From Dokdonella fugitiva (GTDB taxonomy: Bacteria > Pseudomonadota > Gammaproteobacteria > Xanthomonadales > Rhodanobacteraceae), in NCBI RefSeq assembly GCF_004342425.1, contig NZ_SLWQ01000013.1:18687-82686 (forward strand): a stretch of 64,000 bases of DNA, read 5' to 3'. Numbering within the stretch: position 1 is the stretch's first letter; each line of letters opens with the position of its first letter. Below the pieces are notes generated by a model. The model saw only the letters and a list, made by a program, of their open reading frames with translations. It was not told the origin of the DNA and ran no database searches. This document shows, piece after piece, positions 16,816 through 32,503 of this stretch. A program made the translations under genes and the position numbers.

Positions 16816-18195
16816 TCAGTCCGGCTTGTCGTCGTCCGGCCCGCTGCCGACGAGGTCGTCGCCGATCAGTCCCTGTTCGCGGTAGCGCAGCAGGCGGTTG
16901 TAGATCGTCTTGGTGGTGATGCCGAGGGCGCGCGCGGCGCGCCGCTTGTTGTTGCTGCTCGCGGCGAGCGTCTTCAGCAGCATCTCGCGTTCGACGTCGT
17001 CGAAGCTCATGCCGACGGCGAAGCGGATCGAGCCGTCGTGCTCGGTGATCGCGCGTGGAGAGGTGTCCTCCGCGATCGTCACCGTGTCCTGGTCGGCCAG
17101 GATGTACGCGCGCTGCACGGCATGGCGCAGCTCGCGCACGTTGCCGGGCCAGTTGCGGTCGCCGAGGCGGCGCAGGCTGTCCGCATCGAACACCCGCGTG
17201 GTGGCGTAGCGGCGGTTGAGGCGTTCGAGGAAGTGGCGCGCGAGCAGCGGGATGTCCTCGCGCCGCGCGCGCAGCGGCGGGATCGTCAACGGGAACTCGC
17301 CGAGGCGGTAGTAGAGGTCGGCACGCAGGTGGCCGTTGGCGACCGCGAGCTGCGGATCGCGATTGGACGCGGCGACGATGCGCACGTCGACGGGGATCTC
17401 GCGCGCGCCACCGACGCGCGTGAGGGTGCGCGTCTCCAGCACGCGCAGCAGGTACACCTGCAGCGCGAGCGGCATCTCGGTCACTTCGTCGAGGAACAGC
17501 GTGCCGCCCTGCGCCTGTTCGAAGAAGCCGCCGTGCGCCTGTGCTGCGCCCGTGAATGCGCCGCGCTCGTGGCCGAACAACTGGCTGCTGAGCAGGTCGT
17601 GGGCGATTGCGCCGCAGTTCACCGCGATGAAGCGCCCACTGCGGCCGCTCAGCTCGTGCAGCGCCTGGGCGACGAGTTCCTTGCCGGTGCCGCTTTCGCC
17701 GTGCACGAACACGGCGACGTCGAGCGGCGCGACGCGGCGTATCTGCTCGAACAGCGCGCGCATCGGCGCGCTTTGCCCCACCATGCCGCCGACCGGCGCG
17801 GCCGCGCGCGGCAGGCGCGTCGCCGCGCGTTCGCGCGCATCGCGCATCAGCTTGGCGAGCGCGTCCACGGCGACCGGCTTGACCAGGTACTCGACCACGG
17901 GCTTGCGCACCGCGCGCACCGCGCTCTCGATCGACGGGAATCCGGTCGCGATGGCGATGCGGCCGTGTTCGGTCAGATCGATCTCGTCGACGAGGTCGAG
18001 CCCGTTGCCGTCGGGAAGCGAGAGGTCGACCAGCAGCAGGTCGAAACGCGCTTCCTCGACGCAACACCGCGCTTCCGCCAGTGTCGCGGCCTGCGTCAGC
18101 TCGCACTGCTCGAGGCGCGCGACCTCGGCGACGATGTCGCGGAAGGCATCATTGTCGTCGACGACGAGCACGCGCGCGGCGTTCGATTGATCCAT
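16816..18195 (-). CDS. Sigma-54-dependent response regulator (NtrC family)
   Basis: 459 residues in three domains. The receiver (about 8-120) has VVDDNDAF, the phospho-acceptor in LLLVDLSLPDGNG, and LVKPV. The AAA+ domain (about 140-370) has Walker A GESGTGKE, the sigma-54-contacting GAFTGA loop, LDEVTEMPLALQ and RADLYYRLGEFP. A Fis-type helix-turn-helix (NNKRRAARALGITTKTIYNRL) closes the protein. All activator residues are present, so it should activate RpoN promoters once phosphorylated. ATG 18195 begins MDQSNAARVLVVDD; the longer frame to 18435 runs back over a terminator and is not coding. Its likely partner is the small kinase-like protein encoded convergently. Confidence 0.93.
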   Translation of the reverse strand: MDQSNAARVLVVDDNDAFRDIVAEVARLEQCELTQAATLAEARCCVEEARFDLLLVDLSLPDGNGLDLVDEIDLTEHGRIAIATGFPSIESAVRAVRKPVVEYLVKPVAVDALAKLMRDARERAATRLPRAAAPVGGMVGQSAPMRALFEQIRRVAPLDVAVFVHGESGTGKELVAQALHELSGRSGRFIAVNCGAIAHDLLSSQLFGHERGAFTGAAQAHGGFFEQAQGGTLFLDEVTEMPLALQVYLLRVLETRTLTRVGGAREIPVDVRIVAASNRDPQLAVANGHLRADLYYRLGEFPLTIPPLRARREDIPLLARHFLERLNRRYATTRVFDADSLRRLGDRNWPGNVRELRHAVQRAYILADQDTVTIAEDTSPRAITEHDGSIRFAVGMSFDDVEREMLLKTLAASSNNKRRAARALGITTKTIYNRLLRYREQGLIGDDLVGSGPDDDKPD

Positions 18196-18314
18196 CGATG
18201 AACCTCTGCAGGACGATGCGTCGCGACGCGATGCCTCCCCGCGACACCGGGAGAACATACCGCATTCCGCCGCGGCGACGCGCGCTCGCGAGGGCGCGTT
18301 CATGTTTCGTTGGC

Positions 18315-18340
18315 AAAAAAAGACTGCCAGGAGGCAGTCT
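18315..18340 (-). terminator. Rho-independent terminator (leftward)
   Basis: On the minus strand an 8-bp stem (AGACTGCC/GGCAGTCT) with a 4-base loop is followed by a run of T (bases 18315-18320 are A on the plus strand). It ends leftward transcription from the small gene at 18438-18671 before the sigma-54 regulator begins. Confidence 0.85.
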
Positions 18341-18393
18341 CGGGGACCGAGGTTCGGACGCGGGGCGCGCGCGGGAAGGGCGGCCCGGGCATC

Positions 18394-18405
18394 GGGGGGG
18401 GGGGG
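18394..18405. repeat. Poly(G) tract of 12
   Basis: Twelve consecutive G on the plus strand, between the stop of the small leftward gene and its terminator, within a longer purine-rich stretch. It is not inside a recognised reading frame, so it could vary in length without changing a protein. It may also mark a sequencing or assembly weak point. Confidence 0.8.
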
Positions 18406-18437
18406 AGGGAGGAACCTCGGGTACTCCAGAAACAATT

Positions 18438-18671
18438 TCAGACGACGGCCGCCGCGCGTTCATCGAACGCGTGCGCCGACGGGGCATGCGCGACGGCGGC
18501 GTCGCGCTCGATCACGCTCCAGCGCTCGACGCTCCAGGCCGGGTAGCGCCACCAGCGCGTCGCGAACTCGCCGCGCCGGTAGCAGCCGCGCAGGGGCACG
18601 CAACGCGCATCGATCATGAACTGGACGGCTTCATCCTCGCCCGGCAAGCGTTGCGCGGTCGTGGTCCACAT
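18438..18671 (-). CDS. Small conserved hypothetical protein
   Basis: 77 residues beginning MWTTTAQRLPGEDEAVQFMIDARCVPLRGCYRRGEF and rich in Trp and Arg in the middle (RWWRYPAWSVERW). I know similar small proteins (MWTTTPQRLPGEDEPVKFMID-type) from proteobacteria, always uncharacterised. ATG 18671 is chosen because GAGAGG lies nine bases upstream; in-frame ATGs at 18677 and 18689 are alternatives. A leftward terminator stands about 100 bases past the stop, so it is probably a monocistronic gene. It diverges from the giant hybrid kinase; the 285 bases between them contain both promoters, but I cannot place these confidently. Confidence 0.65.
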   Translation of the reverse strand: MWTTTAQRLPGEDEAVQFMIDARCVPLRGCYRRGEFATRWWRYPAWSVERWSVIERDAAVAHAPSAHAFDERAAAVV

Positions 18672-18956
18672 CCCCATGTCCCTCTCCATCGGACGGATGA
18701 AGCCGCCCTCGCAGAAGGGAAAGCACGCGGCGTGCCAAAGCGTGCCGGTCGACGGGAATACGTTGAATGAACGGCGCTGACGCTTCGAGCGCGTGCGATG
18801 GTCTTTCGCGAGTGGGAAATTTCTACACGGTGCGTGAACCTTTTTTCGCGATGTGCACCGCGCGTCGAATCGGTAAGCTAGCGCGGTGTCTCCGTTGCGC
18901 ATGCGTGCGCGCAGCGCACGCGGGGACGCTTTCATCGACGTCGTACAGGGGGTGGC

Positions 18957-24700
<5,744 letters not shown>

Positions 24701-24716
<16 letters not shown>

Positions 24717-26440
24717 GCGCCGCCGTCGACGCGCCGGCCGACCGCGCGCGCATCCTGCTCGTCGACGACCAGCCGGCGCGCCTGCTCACCTACGAGGCGA
24801 TCCTCGCCCCGCTCGGCGAGGAACTGGTCGCGGTGCAATCGGGCGAGGAGGCGTTGCGGCGCCTCATGGAGGTCGAGTTCGCGGTGATCCTGCTCGACGT
24901 GAGCATGCCGGGCCTGGACGGCTTCGAAACGGCCGGCCTCATCCATGCGCATCCGCGTTTCGAGAACACGCCGATCATCTTCGTCACCGGCGTGCACGTC
25001 GGCGAGCTCGACCGCCTCGAGGGCTACCGCCTCGGCGCGATCGACTACGTGCAGATCCCGCTCGTGCCCGACATCCTGCGCAGCAAGGTCGCGGTACTGG
25101 TCGAACTGTACCACCGGCGGCGCGAATTGCGCGCGCTCAACCAGAGCCTCGCCGGCGAGAACGCGAGCCTCGCGCAGGCGAACCTCGACTTGCAGATCGA
25201 GCGCGCGCGCGAGTTCCAGGCGCTGTCGGAAACGCTCGCGGCGGCCAATGCGAAGCTGTCCGAGGCGAACTCGGCGCTGGAGGCGGAAGTGGCCGAGCGG
25301 CGCCATGCCGAGCAGGTCTCGCTGCAGCTCGCGTCGAGCCTGCGCAAGCTAGACCGGCGCAAGGACGAGTTCCTCGCCACGCTCGCCCACGAATTGCGCA
25401 ATCCGCTCGCGCCGATCCGCAGCGCGGTGGCCGTGCTGCAGGGCCCGGCGCTCGACGAGGCGACCGCGCGCCACACGCTCGAGGTGATCGACCGCCAGGT
25501 GCAGCAGCTCGTGCGCCTCGTCGACGACCTGCTCGACGTCTCGCGCATCACCTACGATCGCATCGAGCTCAAGCGCGAGCGCGTCGAGATCGGCGCGGTG
25601 CTCGCCGCGGCGCGCGACATGATCCTGCCGTCGATCGAGCAGCGTGGCCAGGCGCTCACGCTGCAGCCGCCGCCGCTGCCCGTGCACGTGGACGGCGATC
25701 CGCAGCGCCTGACCCAGGTGATCGGCAACCTGCTCAACAACGCGAGCAAGTACACCCCGCCCGGCGGCACGATCGCGCTCGGCGCGCGCGGCGAAGGCGA
25801 GCGCGTGCGCGTGACCGTGACGGACGATGGCATCGGCATCGCCGCCGAGGACCTGCGCAACGTGTTCGACCTGTTCGTGCAGGTCGACGCCGCGCGCGAG
25901 CATGCGCAGGGCGGCCTCGGCATCGGCCTCACCCTGGTCAAGCGCCTGGTGGAAATGCACGGCGGCACGGTCTCGGTCGAGAGCGAAGGGCGCGGCCGCG
26001 GCGCGCGCTTCACGGTCGAGCTGCCGTGCGCGATGGAGCCGTCGCTGGCGGCGCCGTCGGCGGGCGAGGCCGGCGTGGCCGGTGCCTCGCGCAGGATCAT
26101 CGTCGTCGACGACAATCGCGATGCAGCGGACATGCTCGCCCTGACCCTGCAGATGCTCGGCCACGAGACGCGCGCGGTGTACGACCCGCTGCTCGCGCTC
26201 GACGCGATCGCTGCCTTCGGTCCCCACCTCGCCTTCGTCGACCTCGGCATGCCGCGACTCGGCGGCCTCGAGCTCGCCGGCATGATCCGCGAGCGCTTCG
26301 GCCGCTCGATCCGGCTCGTCGCATTGACCGGATGGGGCCAGCCCGCCGATCGCGAACGCACGCGCGAGGCCGGCTTCGACTTCCATTTCGTCAAGCCGAT
26401 CGAGCTCGGCCAGGTCGAGAAGCTCTGCGCGGACGGGTGA
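24701..26440 (+). CDS. Hybrid histidine kinase REC-HisKA-HATPase-REC
   Basis: 579 residues, soluble. An N-terminal receiver (about 17-135, ILLVDDQPAR, acceptor D~66 in ILLDVSMPGLDGF) is joined by a long coiled coil (135-215) to HisKA (FLATLAHELRNPLAPI, H~230), HATPase (NLLNNASKYTPPGG, DDGIGI, GGLGIGLTLVKRLVEMHGG) and a C-terminal receiver (IIVVDDNRDAADML, D~514 in AFVDLGMPRLGG). The kinase core looks catalytically complete. ATG 24701 lies inside the last codons of the poly-HAMP kinase (16-base overlap), so expression is coupled. The N-terminal receiver is a plausible input from the upstream kinase, giving a relay; this is inference. Confidence 0.9.
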
Positions 26441-26448
26441 ACGGCGCC

Positions 26449-27255
26449 TCAGCCGCGGGCGAGCAGCCGGCGGTACTGCGCCATGTGGCGGATCGCCTCG
26501 CGCGGCTGGTCGAGTTCCTCGCACAACAGGGCGAGGTTGTAGTGGGCATCGGCCATCTGCGGATCGAGGCTGAGCGCCGCTTCATAGGCCTTGCGCGCCT
26601 GCGGCTTGCGGTCGAGGTCGTCGAGCAGCACGCCGAGGTTGTAATGGAGCAGGGCGTCGCGTATGCCGGCCTCGAGCGCGTCGAGATAGGTGCGCACGGC
26701 CTCCTCGTAGCGGCCCAGTTCGTGCAGCAGCCGACCCTTGTTGATGCGCGCGTCCACGCGGGATGGGTCGGCGGCGATCGCGGCGTCGTAGGCCGCGAGC
26801 GCTGCCGCGCTGTCGCGGCGCTCGAGCGAGCCGTCGTCCGCACCCTCGCGTGCCGCCGCACGCGCCGGCGCAGGCTCGATCACGCGCAATGAGCCCGCAT
26901 CGGGGTCGTTCTCGAACGCGAGCAGGTACTGGCCCGACCCGGCCGCCCAGCGCGCGCCGCCTTCGCGCACGACGACCTCGTCGGCGATCGCGCCGATGCT
27001 GAGGCCGGACAGCGGCATCTCCTCGGGCAGGCGTGCGCGCAGGTCCTTCAGCGCCCGCACGATGCGCCGCTGCGGAATGTTCGCCGCGGCGAGCGCCTGC
27101 GCGGTGCGCAGCACGATGAGATCCTGGAACGAGAACTGCCACGCATTGCGCGAGCCGCGCGCCGGCGCGACAAAACCCGCCGCGATGAGCGCACGGATCG
27201 TGCTGCGGGGCAGGCGGAGGAGTTTCTCGACGTCGCGGACGCCGTACGAATGCAT
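26449..27255 (-). CDS. MerR-type HTH plus TPR protein of the NHEJ operon
   Basis: 268 residues. The first ~75 form a MerR-like winged helix (YGVRDVEKLLRLPRSTIRALIAAGFV, WQFSFQDLIVLRTAQAL). A linker of moderate complexity follows, and residues ~145-265 contain about three to four TPR units (LAAYDAAIAADPSRVDARINKGRLLHELGRYEEAV; ALLHYNLGVLLDDL; ADAHYNLALLCEEL). It starts 6 bases after the ku stop on the same strand and is therefore almost certainly cotranscribed with ligD and ku. Similar HTH-TPR genes accompany ku in other proteobacteria as far as I recall. A regulatory role is inferred; no ligand is known. Confidence 0.8.
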   Translation of the reverse strand: MHSYGVRDVEKLLRLPRSTIRALIAAGFVAPARGSRNAWQFSFQDLIVLRTAQALAAANIPQRRIVRALKDLRARLPEEMPLSGLSIGAIADEVVVREGGARWAAGSGQYLLAFENDPDAGSLRVIEPAPARAAAREGADDGSLERRDSAAALAAYDAAIAADPSRVDARINKGRLLHELGRYEEAVRTYLDALEAGIRDALLHYNLGVLLDDLDRKPQARKAYEAALSLDPQMADAHYNLALLCEELDQPREAIRHMAQYRRLLARG

Positions 27256-27261
27256 CGCGTC

Positions 27262-28158
27262 CTACTTCGCCTTGCGTGCGGCCTTGCGCTTCGGAGCGGC
27301 TTCGGCCTCGGCACGCTTGGCCGGCTTGCGCGCGGGTTTCGCCGCCGTCTTCGCCGCCGCGCCTCTCGCGGCCGCCGCGCCGCCCTTGCGCTCGAGGCTC
27401 GCGCGCAGCGCTTCCATGAGGTCGATGATCTGCGCGCCGCCCTGTTCGGGTTCCTCGGCGAGCGTGATCTGGTGTCCCTCCACCTTCTGCTGCACGGCCG
27501 CCTCGATGCGCGCGCCGACTTCGTCCTTGTATTCGCGCGGATCCCAGGTGCTCGAACTCTGCTGGTCGATGAGCTGCTGGGCGAGCTTGAGCTCGGCGTC
27601 CCTGACGTCGGTCGTCGCGATGTCGATCTCGCTGATCGGCCGCACTTCATTCGCGTACAGCAGTTGCTGCATGACCAGGCCGTCCTCGACCGGGCGGATC
27701 ATCACGATGTACTGCTTGCCGCGCGTCGCCCAGCGGCCGATTGCGCAGCGCTTGGACGTGCGCAGCGCCTTGGCGAACAAGGCATAGGGCTTGGCGCCGC
27801 CCTTGTCCGGCGCGAGGTAGTAGGCCTTGTCGAAGTAGACCGGGTCGACCGCGGAGATCGGCACGAATTCGGAGATGTCGGCCGCATGGCTGCCCGCTTC
27901 CTCGAGCGCCTTGAGCTCCTCGGAGGTGAATTCGACGTACTGGTCCTTGGCGAATTCATAGCCCTTGACCATGTCCTCGCGCGCGACCGGCACGCCTTCG
28001 AGCGCGCAGATCATCTGCTGCTTGAGGCGCGAACCGCAGCCCTTGTGCAGCAGATTGAAGGAGATCTTGTGGCTCGCCTCGGTGGCGGAATACAGCTTCA
28101 CCGGGATCGAGACGAGGCCGAAGGAAATGCTTAGCGACGCGATGGATCGTGCAGCCAT
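27262..28158 (-). CDS. ku: Ku protein, DNA end-binding (NHEJ)
   Basis: 298 residues. MAARSIASLSISFGLVSIPVKLYSA is the classical bacterial Ku beginning, followed by ISFNLLHKGCGSRLKQQ, the beta-barrel core with DPVYFDKAYYLAPDKGGAKPYALF, and RGKQYIVMIRP. The C-terminus is a long Lys/Ala/Arg-rich tail (about residues 250-298) that in other species aids DNA binding and LigD recruitment. The homodimer threads broken DNA ends. ATG 28158 has GGAGA upstream; a longer frame to 28227 has no homology. It lies between ligD and the MerR/TPR gene in one leftward operon. Confidence 0.95.
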   Translation of the reverse strand: MAARSIASLSISFGLVSIPVKLYSATEASHKISFNLLHKGCGSRLKQQMICALEGVPVAREDMVKGYEFAKDQYVEFTSEELKALEEAGSHAADISEFVPISAVDPVYFDKAYYLAPDKGGAKPYALFAKALRTSKRCAIGRWATRGKQYIVMIRPVEDGLVMQQLLYANEVRPISEIDIATTDVRDAELKLAQQLIDQQSSSTWDPREYKDEVGARIEAAVQQKVEGHQITLAEEPEQGGAQIIDLMEALRASLERKGGAAAARGAAAKTAAKPARKPAKRAEAEAAPKRKAARKAK

Positions 28159-28269
28159 GATGGTCTCCGGTTCCGCGCCTGCCGCCTCGCCATCGGGACG
28201 GCGTGTCGATGGTGCGCATGCGCGCATGTACGGAAGCTGGCGCGGGCGCGAGCGGGACGACGCGCATGC

Positions 28270-31062
28270 TCAGCGTCGTTTCGAGCCGAGTATGCGGGCC
28301 AGATCCTGCTTGCGTTCGAGAATGTCCGCCCAGCGATCTCCCTTTTGAATCAACGTCTTTACCACATTTGTTACGGTAAAGTCGAGGGGGTGGGCCTTTT
28401 CGAGTTCGGCCCAGCTCAGCGGCATCGACACGGGCGCGCCAGGTACCCCGCGCGGCGAGTAGGCGGAGTTGAGGGTCTTGCCGCGCACGTTCATGTTGTG
28501 GTCCATGAAGATCTTGCCGGTGCGCTTCTGCACGCTCCATTCCATCGTGATGTCCTTCGGCCGGCGCTTGAGCAGGTGCCGGCTCACGAGTTCGGACACG
28601 CGGCGCGCGTCGTCGAAGTCGAGCGTGCGCTCGATCGGCACGAACACGTGCAGGCCGGTCTTGCCGGACGTCTTCACGATCGGCTCGAGCTTCATTTCGG
28701 CGAGCAGCTCGCGCAGCGCGAAGGCGACCTCCTTGCCCTTCTCGAACGCGACCGTGTTGAGCTCGGGTTCGGCACCCTTGGCCTCCTTGCCCGAGTAGAT
28801 GTACGGGTCGATGTCGAAGACGACGTAGTCGGGGTAGTTCAGCACCGACGCCTCGAGCGCTTCGAGCGAACTCGAAAAGTCCGTCGACTTCGACACCGAA
28901 TCCGGACCGACCTTCGCGCGCGAATGCCAGACGTGGAACTCGAGCGTGCCCGACTGCGCGAGCCAGAGCAGGGTCGGGAGATCATTGCAGACGAGGTAGT
29001 CGTGCTGCTCGTCGCGGTGTTCGGAGAACACGGTGATCGTGTGCGTGAAGGCGGGACGCGCCTGCTCCCAGTGCTTCTGGAAGAAGCGCTGGCCGCCGAT
29101 GCCATCCGGCATGCGGATCATCGTCAGCGGCCGGTCGGCGAGGTGCGGCAGGATCAGCGGCGACACCTGTGCGAAGTAGCGCAGCAGGTCGCGCTTGGTC
29201 AGCGCGGGTTGTTTCAGCGCGGCATCGGCCGGCCAGTAGACGCGGTCGAGATGGGTGAGGCGGATGCGCTCGGCGCCGACGGCGAGGTCGAGCGTGTTCT
29301 TCGGCTGTTCGAGCTGGGCGAGGACTTCGCCGATGCGCGCATCCACCGGCGCCGCTGCTCCAGCGCCCTTGCGCGCGCGCGTGCGCGGTTCGGCCGGTTC
29401 GGCATGGCTGCGGCCGCGCGCGGAGGGCGCGGCCTTCACTTCGCCCGCGGCGTCGCTCGCAAGGTCCGGCGCCCGCGCCCGGCTGCGCCGCACGGATTTC
29501 GGATCGATGTCGTCGCGCAGGCGCAGGAACACCGGCGCGCGCAGGGATCCGTCATCGGTCCAGCTCTGGTATTCCACCTCGGCGACGAGTTCCGGTTTCA
29601 CCCAGGTGGCAGGGCCATTGACGAGGGGCCGACTCGCGAACGGGCAGCTGCGCGTGCGCAGGGCCTGCAGGCGCTCCTCGAGTTCGCCGAGCGAGCGACC
29701 GTCGAGGCCGGAGCCGACGTGCGAGGCGAAGCGCAGTTCGCCACCCTCGTGATAGCCGATCAGCAGCGAGCCGAGCGCTGCGCGCGAGCCCTTGCCGCGT
29801 GTGTAACCGCCGATGACGAACTCCGCGCTCTGCACCGGCTTCACCTTGAGCCAGGACGGCGACCGCTTGGCCGGCTCGTAGCGGCTGTCCTTGCGCTTGC
29901 CGATCACGCCTTCGAAACCGCTCGCGAGTGCTGCCTGCTCGAGCGCAGGCCCGTCCTCGTCCGCGTGCACGCACTGCACGAGTGGCGAGGGCAGCAGGCA
30001 TTGGGCGAGATGGCGACGGCGGTCCGCGTACGGCAGGCGGCGCAGGTCGATGCCGGCGAAATACAGCAGGTCGAAGGCGAAGAACAGCGTCGGCGAGGCC
30101 CTGTCGGCCGCGGCGATCTCGCGCGCGTTCTTGAGCTGGAAGCGGTTCTGCAGCGCGTTGAACGAGGGCTTGCCGCTCGCGTCGAAGGCGACGATTTCGC
30201 CGTCGAGGATCACGCCATGCGGCCCCTGCTGCTTTAGTTCCGCGGCGAGGCGCGGGAACGTCGGTGCAAGTTCCAGCCCGCGGCGCGAACGCATGCGCAC
30301 GCCAGGTTCGTCGACGTACACGAGCATGCGGTAGCCATCGAGCTTGGGTTCCCACAGCCACGCCGGGTCGCGGAAAACCTTCGCGCCGGTCTCGGCCTGC
30401 ATCGGTGCGAATGGCGCCGGCATCGCCGCGTGCTTACCGGTCGGAACGAGGCGGGACGCGGGCATGCGCTGCACGGGCACGACCTCGAGGTCCTTCACCT
30501 CGACGCCGGAGAGCACCGAGCGCGGCTGCGCGTGGAGGTCGTGCGGGCCGGCGAAGCGGTCCTTGTGCTTGATCAGCAGCCAGGTCTTCGCATCCTTCGT
30601 GCGCACGAGTGCGAACGAGCCCTTGAGCTTCTCGCCGCGCAACTGGATGCTCAGCTTGCCCGCGGCGAGTTCCTCGCGCACGCGGCGCTGCGCCAGCGCG
30701 CGATCGTCGAAGGCGGTGCCGCCTTCGTCGGGGCTGTACACGCCGCAATCCCACACGATCACTTCGCCCGCGCCGTACTGGCCCGGCGGGATCACGCCTT
30801 CGAACGAGGCGTAGTCGTACGGATGGTCCTCGACGAACACCGCGAGCCGCTTGTCGTTCGGGTCGAGCGAAGGGCCGCGCGGCACCGCCCACGACAGCAG
30901 GACGCCGTCGCACTCGAGGCGGAAGTCGTAGTGCAGGTGGCGGGCCGAATGCTGCTGCACGACGAACAGCAGCGGGCCGGCGGCGTCCGCGCGCACCCCG
31001 GGCTTGGGCTCGGGGGTGGTTTCGAAGCGGCGCTTCGCGGAATATTCGCCGAGTTTCGCCAT
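28270..31062 (-). CDS. ligD: Multifunctional ATP-dependent DNA ligase D
   Basis: 930 residues with domains in the order phosphoesterase-ligase-polymerase, as in Pseudomonas. The N-terminal 3'-phosphoesterase (about 1-190) shows FVVQQHSARHLHYDFRLE and GVLLSWAVPRGPS. The ligase (about 210-560) has the adenylation lysine in WEPKLDGYRML, GVILDGEIVAFD and FEGVIGKRKDS. A flexible Arg/Ala-rich linker leads to the primase-polymerase domain (about 630-930; LTHLDRVYWP, FHVWHS, VVFDIDPY with catalytic Asp, TSGKTGLHVFVPI). It repairs double-strand breaks with Ku. The start is ATG 31062; DUF72 diverges with a 30-base gap, so the two promoters would overlap. Confidence 0.96.
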   Translation of the reverse strand: MAKLGEYSAKRRFETTPEPKPGVRADAAGPLLFVVQQHSARHLHYDFRLECDGVLLSWAVPRGPSLDPNDKRLAVFVEDHPYDYASFEGVIPPGQYGAGEVIVWDCGVYSPDEGGTAFDDRALAQRRVREELAAGKLSIQLRGEKLKGSFALVRTKDAKTWLLIKHKDRFAGPHDLHAQPRSVLSGVEVKDLEVVPVQRMPASRLVPTGKHAAMPAPFAPMQAETGAKVFRDPAWLWEPKLDGYRMLVYVDEPGVRMRSRRGLELAPTFPRLAAELKQQGPHGVILDGEIVAFDASGKPSFNALQNRFQLKNAREIAAADRASPTLFFAFDLLYFAGIDLRRLPYADRRRHLAQCLLPSPLVQCVHADEDGPALEQAALASGFEGVIGKRKDSRYEPAKRSPSWLKVKPVQSAEFVIGGYTRGKGSRAALGSLLIGYHEGGELRFASHVGSGLDGRSLGELEERLQALRTRSCPFASRPLVNGPATWVKPELVAEVEYQSWTDDGSLRAPVFLRLRDDIDPKSVRRSRARAPDLASDAAGEVKAAPSARGRSHAEPAEPRTRARKGAGAAAPVDARIGEVLAQLEQPKNTLDLAVGAERIRLTHLDRVYWPADAALKQPALTKRDLLRYFAQVSPLILPHLADRPLTMIRMPDGIGGQRFFQKHWEQARPAFTHTITVFSEHRDEQHDYLVCNDLPTLLWLAQSGTLEFHVWHSRAKVGPDSVSKSTDFSSSLEALEASVLNYPDYVVFDIDPYIYSGKEAKGAEPELNTVAFEKGKEVAFALRELLAEMKLEPIVKTSGKTGLHVFVPIERTLDFDDARRVSELVSRHLLKRRPKDITMEWSVQKRTGKIFMDHNMNVRGKTLNSAYSPRGVPGAPVSMPLSWAELEKAHPLDFTVTNVVKTLIQKGDRWADILERKQDLARILGSKRR

Positions 31063-31092
31063 GTCTGTATCGCGTCGGACGAGGGCCGGGCC

Positions 31093-31804
31093 ATGACAGC
31101 ACGACTGTGGGCGGGAGCGAGCGGCTACTCGTTCAAGGAGTGGAAGGGAAGCTTCTACCCCACGACGATGAAGCCCGACGGCATGCTTGCCTGGTACGCC
31201 GCGCGCCTGCCCACGGTCGAGATCAACAATACCTTCTACCAGATGCCGAAGGCATCGGTGCTGGAGACCTGGGCCGCGACGACGCCGCAGGGATTCCGCT
31301 TCGCGATCAAGGCGCCGCGGCGCATCACGCACGATGCGCGCCTCGAGGCGGACGCCGCGGCCGATTCGGTCATCTACCTGTACCGCACGCTCGAATCGCT
31401 CGGCGCCAAGCGCGGACCGGTGCTGTTCCAGCTGCCGCCGTTCATCCGCAAGGACCTCGCACGGCTCCGCGATTTCCTCGCCGTGCTGCCGGGCGATCAT
31501 CGCGCCGCGTTCGAATTCCGCCACGCCAGCTGGTTCGACGATGGCGTGTACGCGTTGCTGCAGGGCGTCGGCGCCGCGCTGTGCCTGTCCGAACGCGAAG
31601 ACGATGCACCGCCGCCGCTGGTCGAGACCGCGCCCTGGGGCTACGTGCGGCTGCGCCTCGAGGACTACCCGGACGACGAACTCGGGCGCTGGGCGCAACG
31701 CCTGCGCGCGACCTCATGGACCGACGCGTACGTGTATTTCATGCACGAACCGACGGCACCCGCATACGCGACGACGCTGCTGCACGGCGTGGAGGAGGGG
31801 CACG

Positions 31805-31812
<8 letters not shown>
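31093..31812 (+). CDS. DUF72 (YecE-like) protein
   Basis: 239 residues. LWAGASGYSFKEWKGSFYP at the N-terminus, PTVEINNTFYQMP, FRFAIKAPRRITH, GPVLFQLPPF, AFEFRHASWF and AYVYFMHE form the complete DUF72/YecE TIM-barrel signature. Function is unknown; the fold resembles endonuclease IV-type metal-dependent barrels. It diverges from ligD with only 30 bases between the start codons, and DUF72 genes near NHEJ or repair genes are seen elsewhere, so a DNA-related role is possible but unproven. The next gene begins inside its last codons (8-base overlap). Confidence 0.88.
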
Positions 31813-32503
<691 letters not shown>

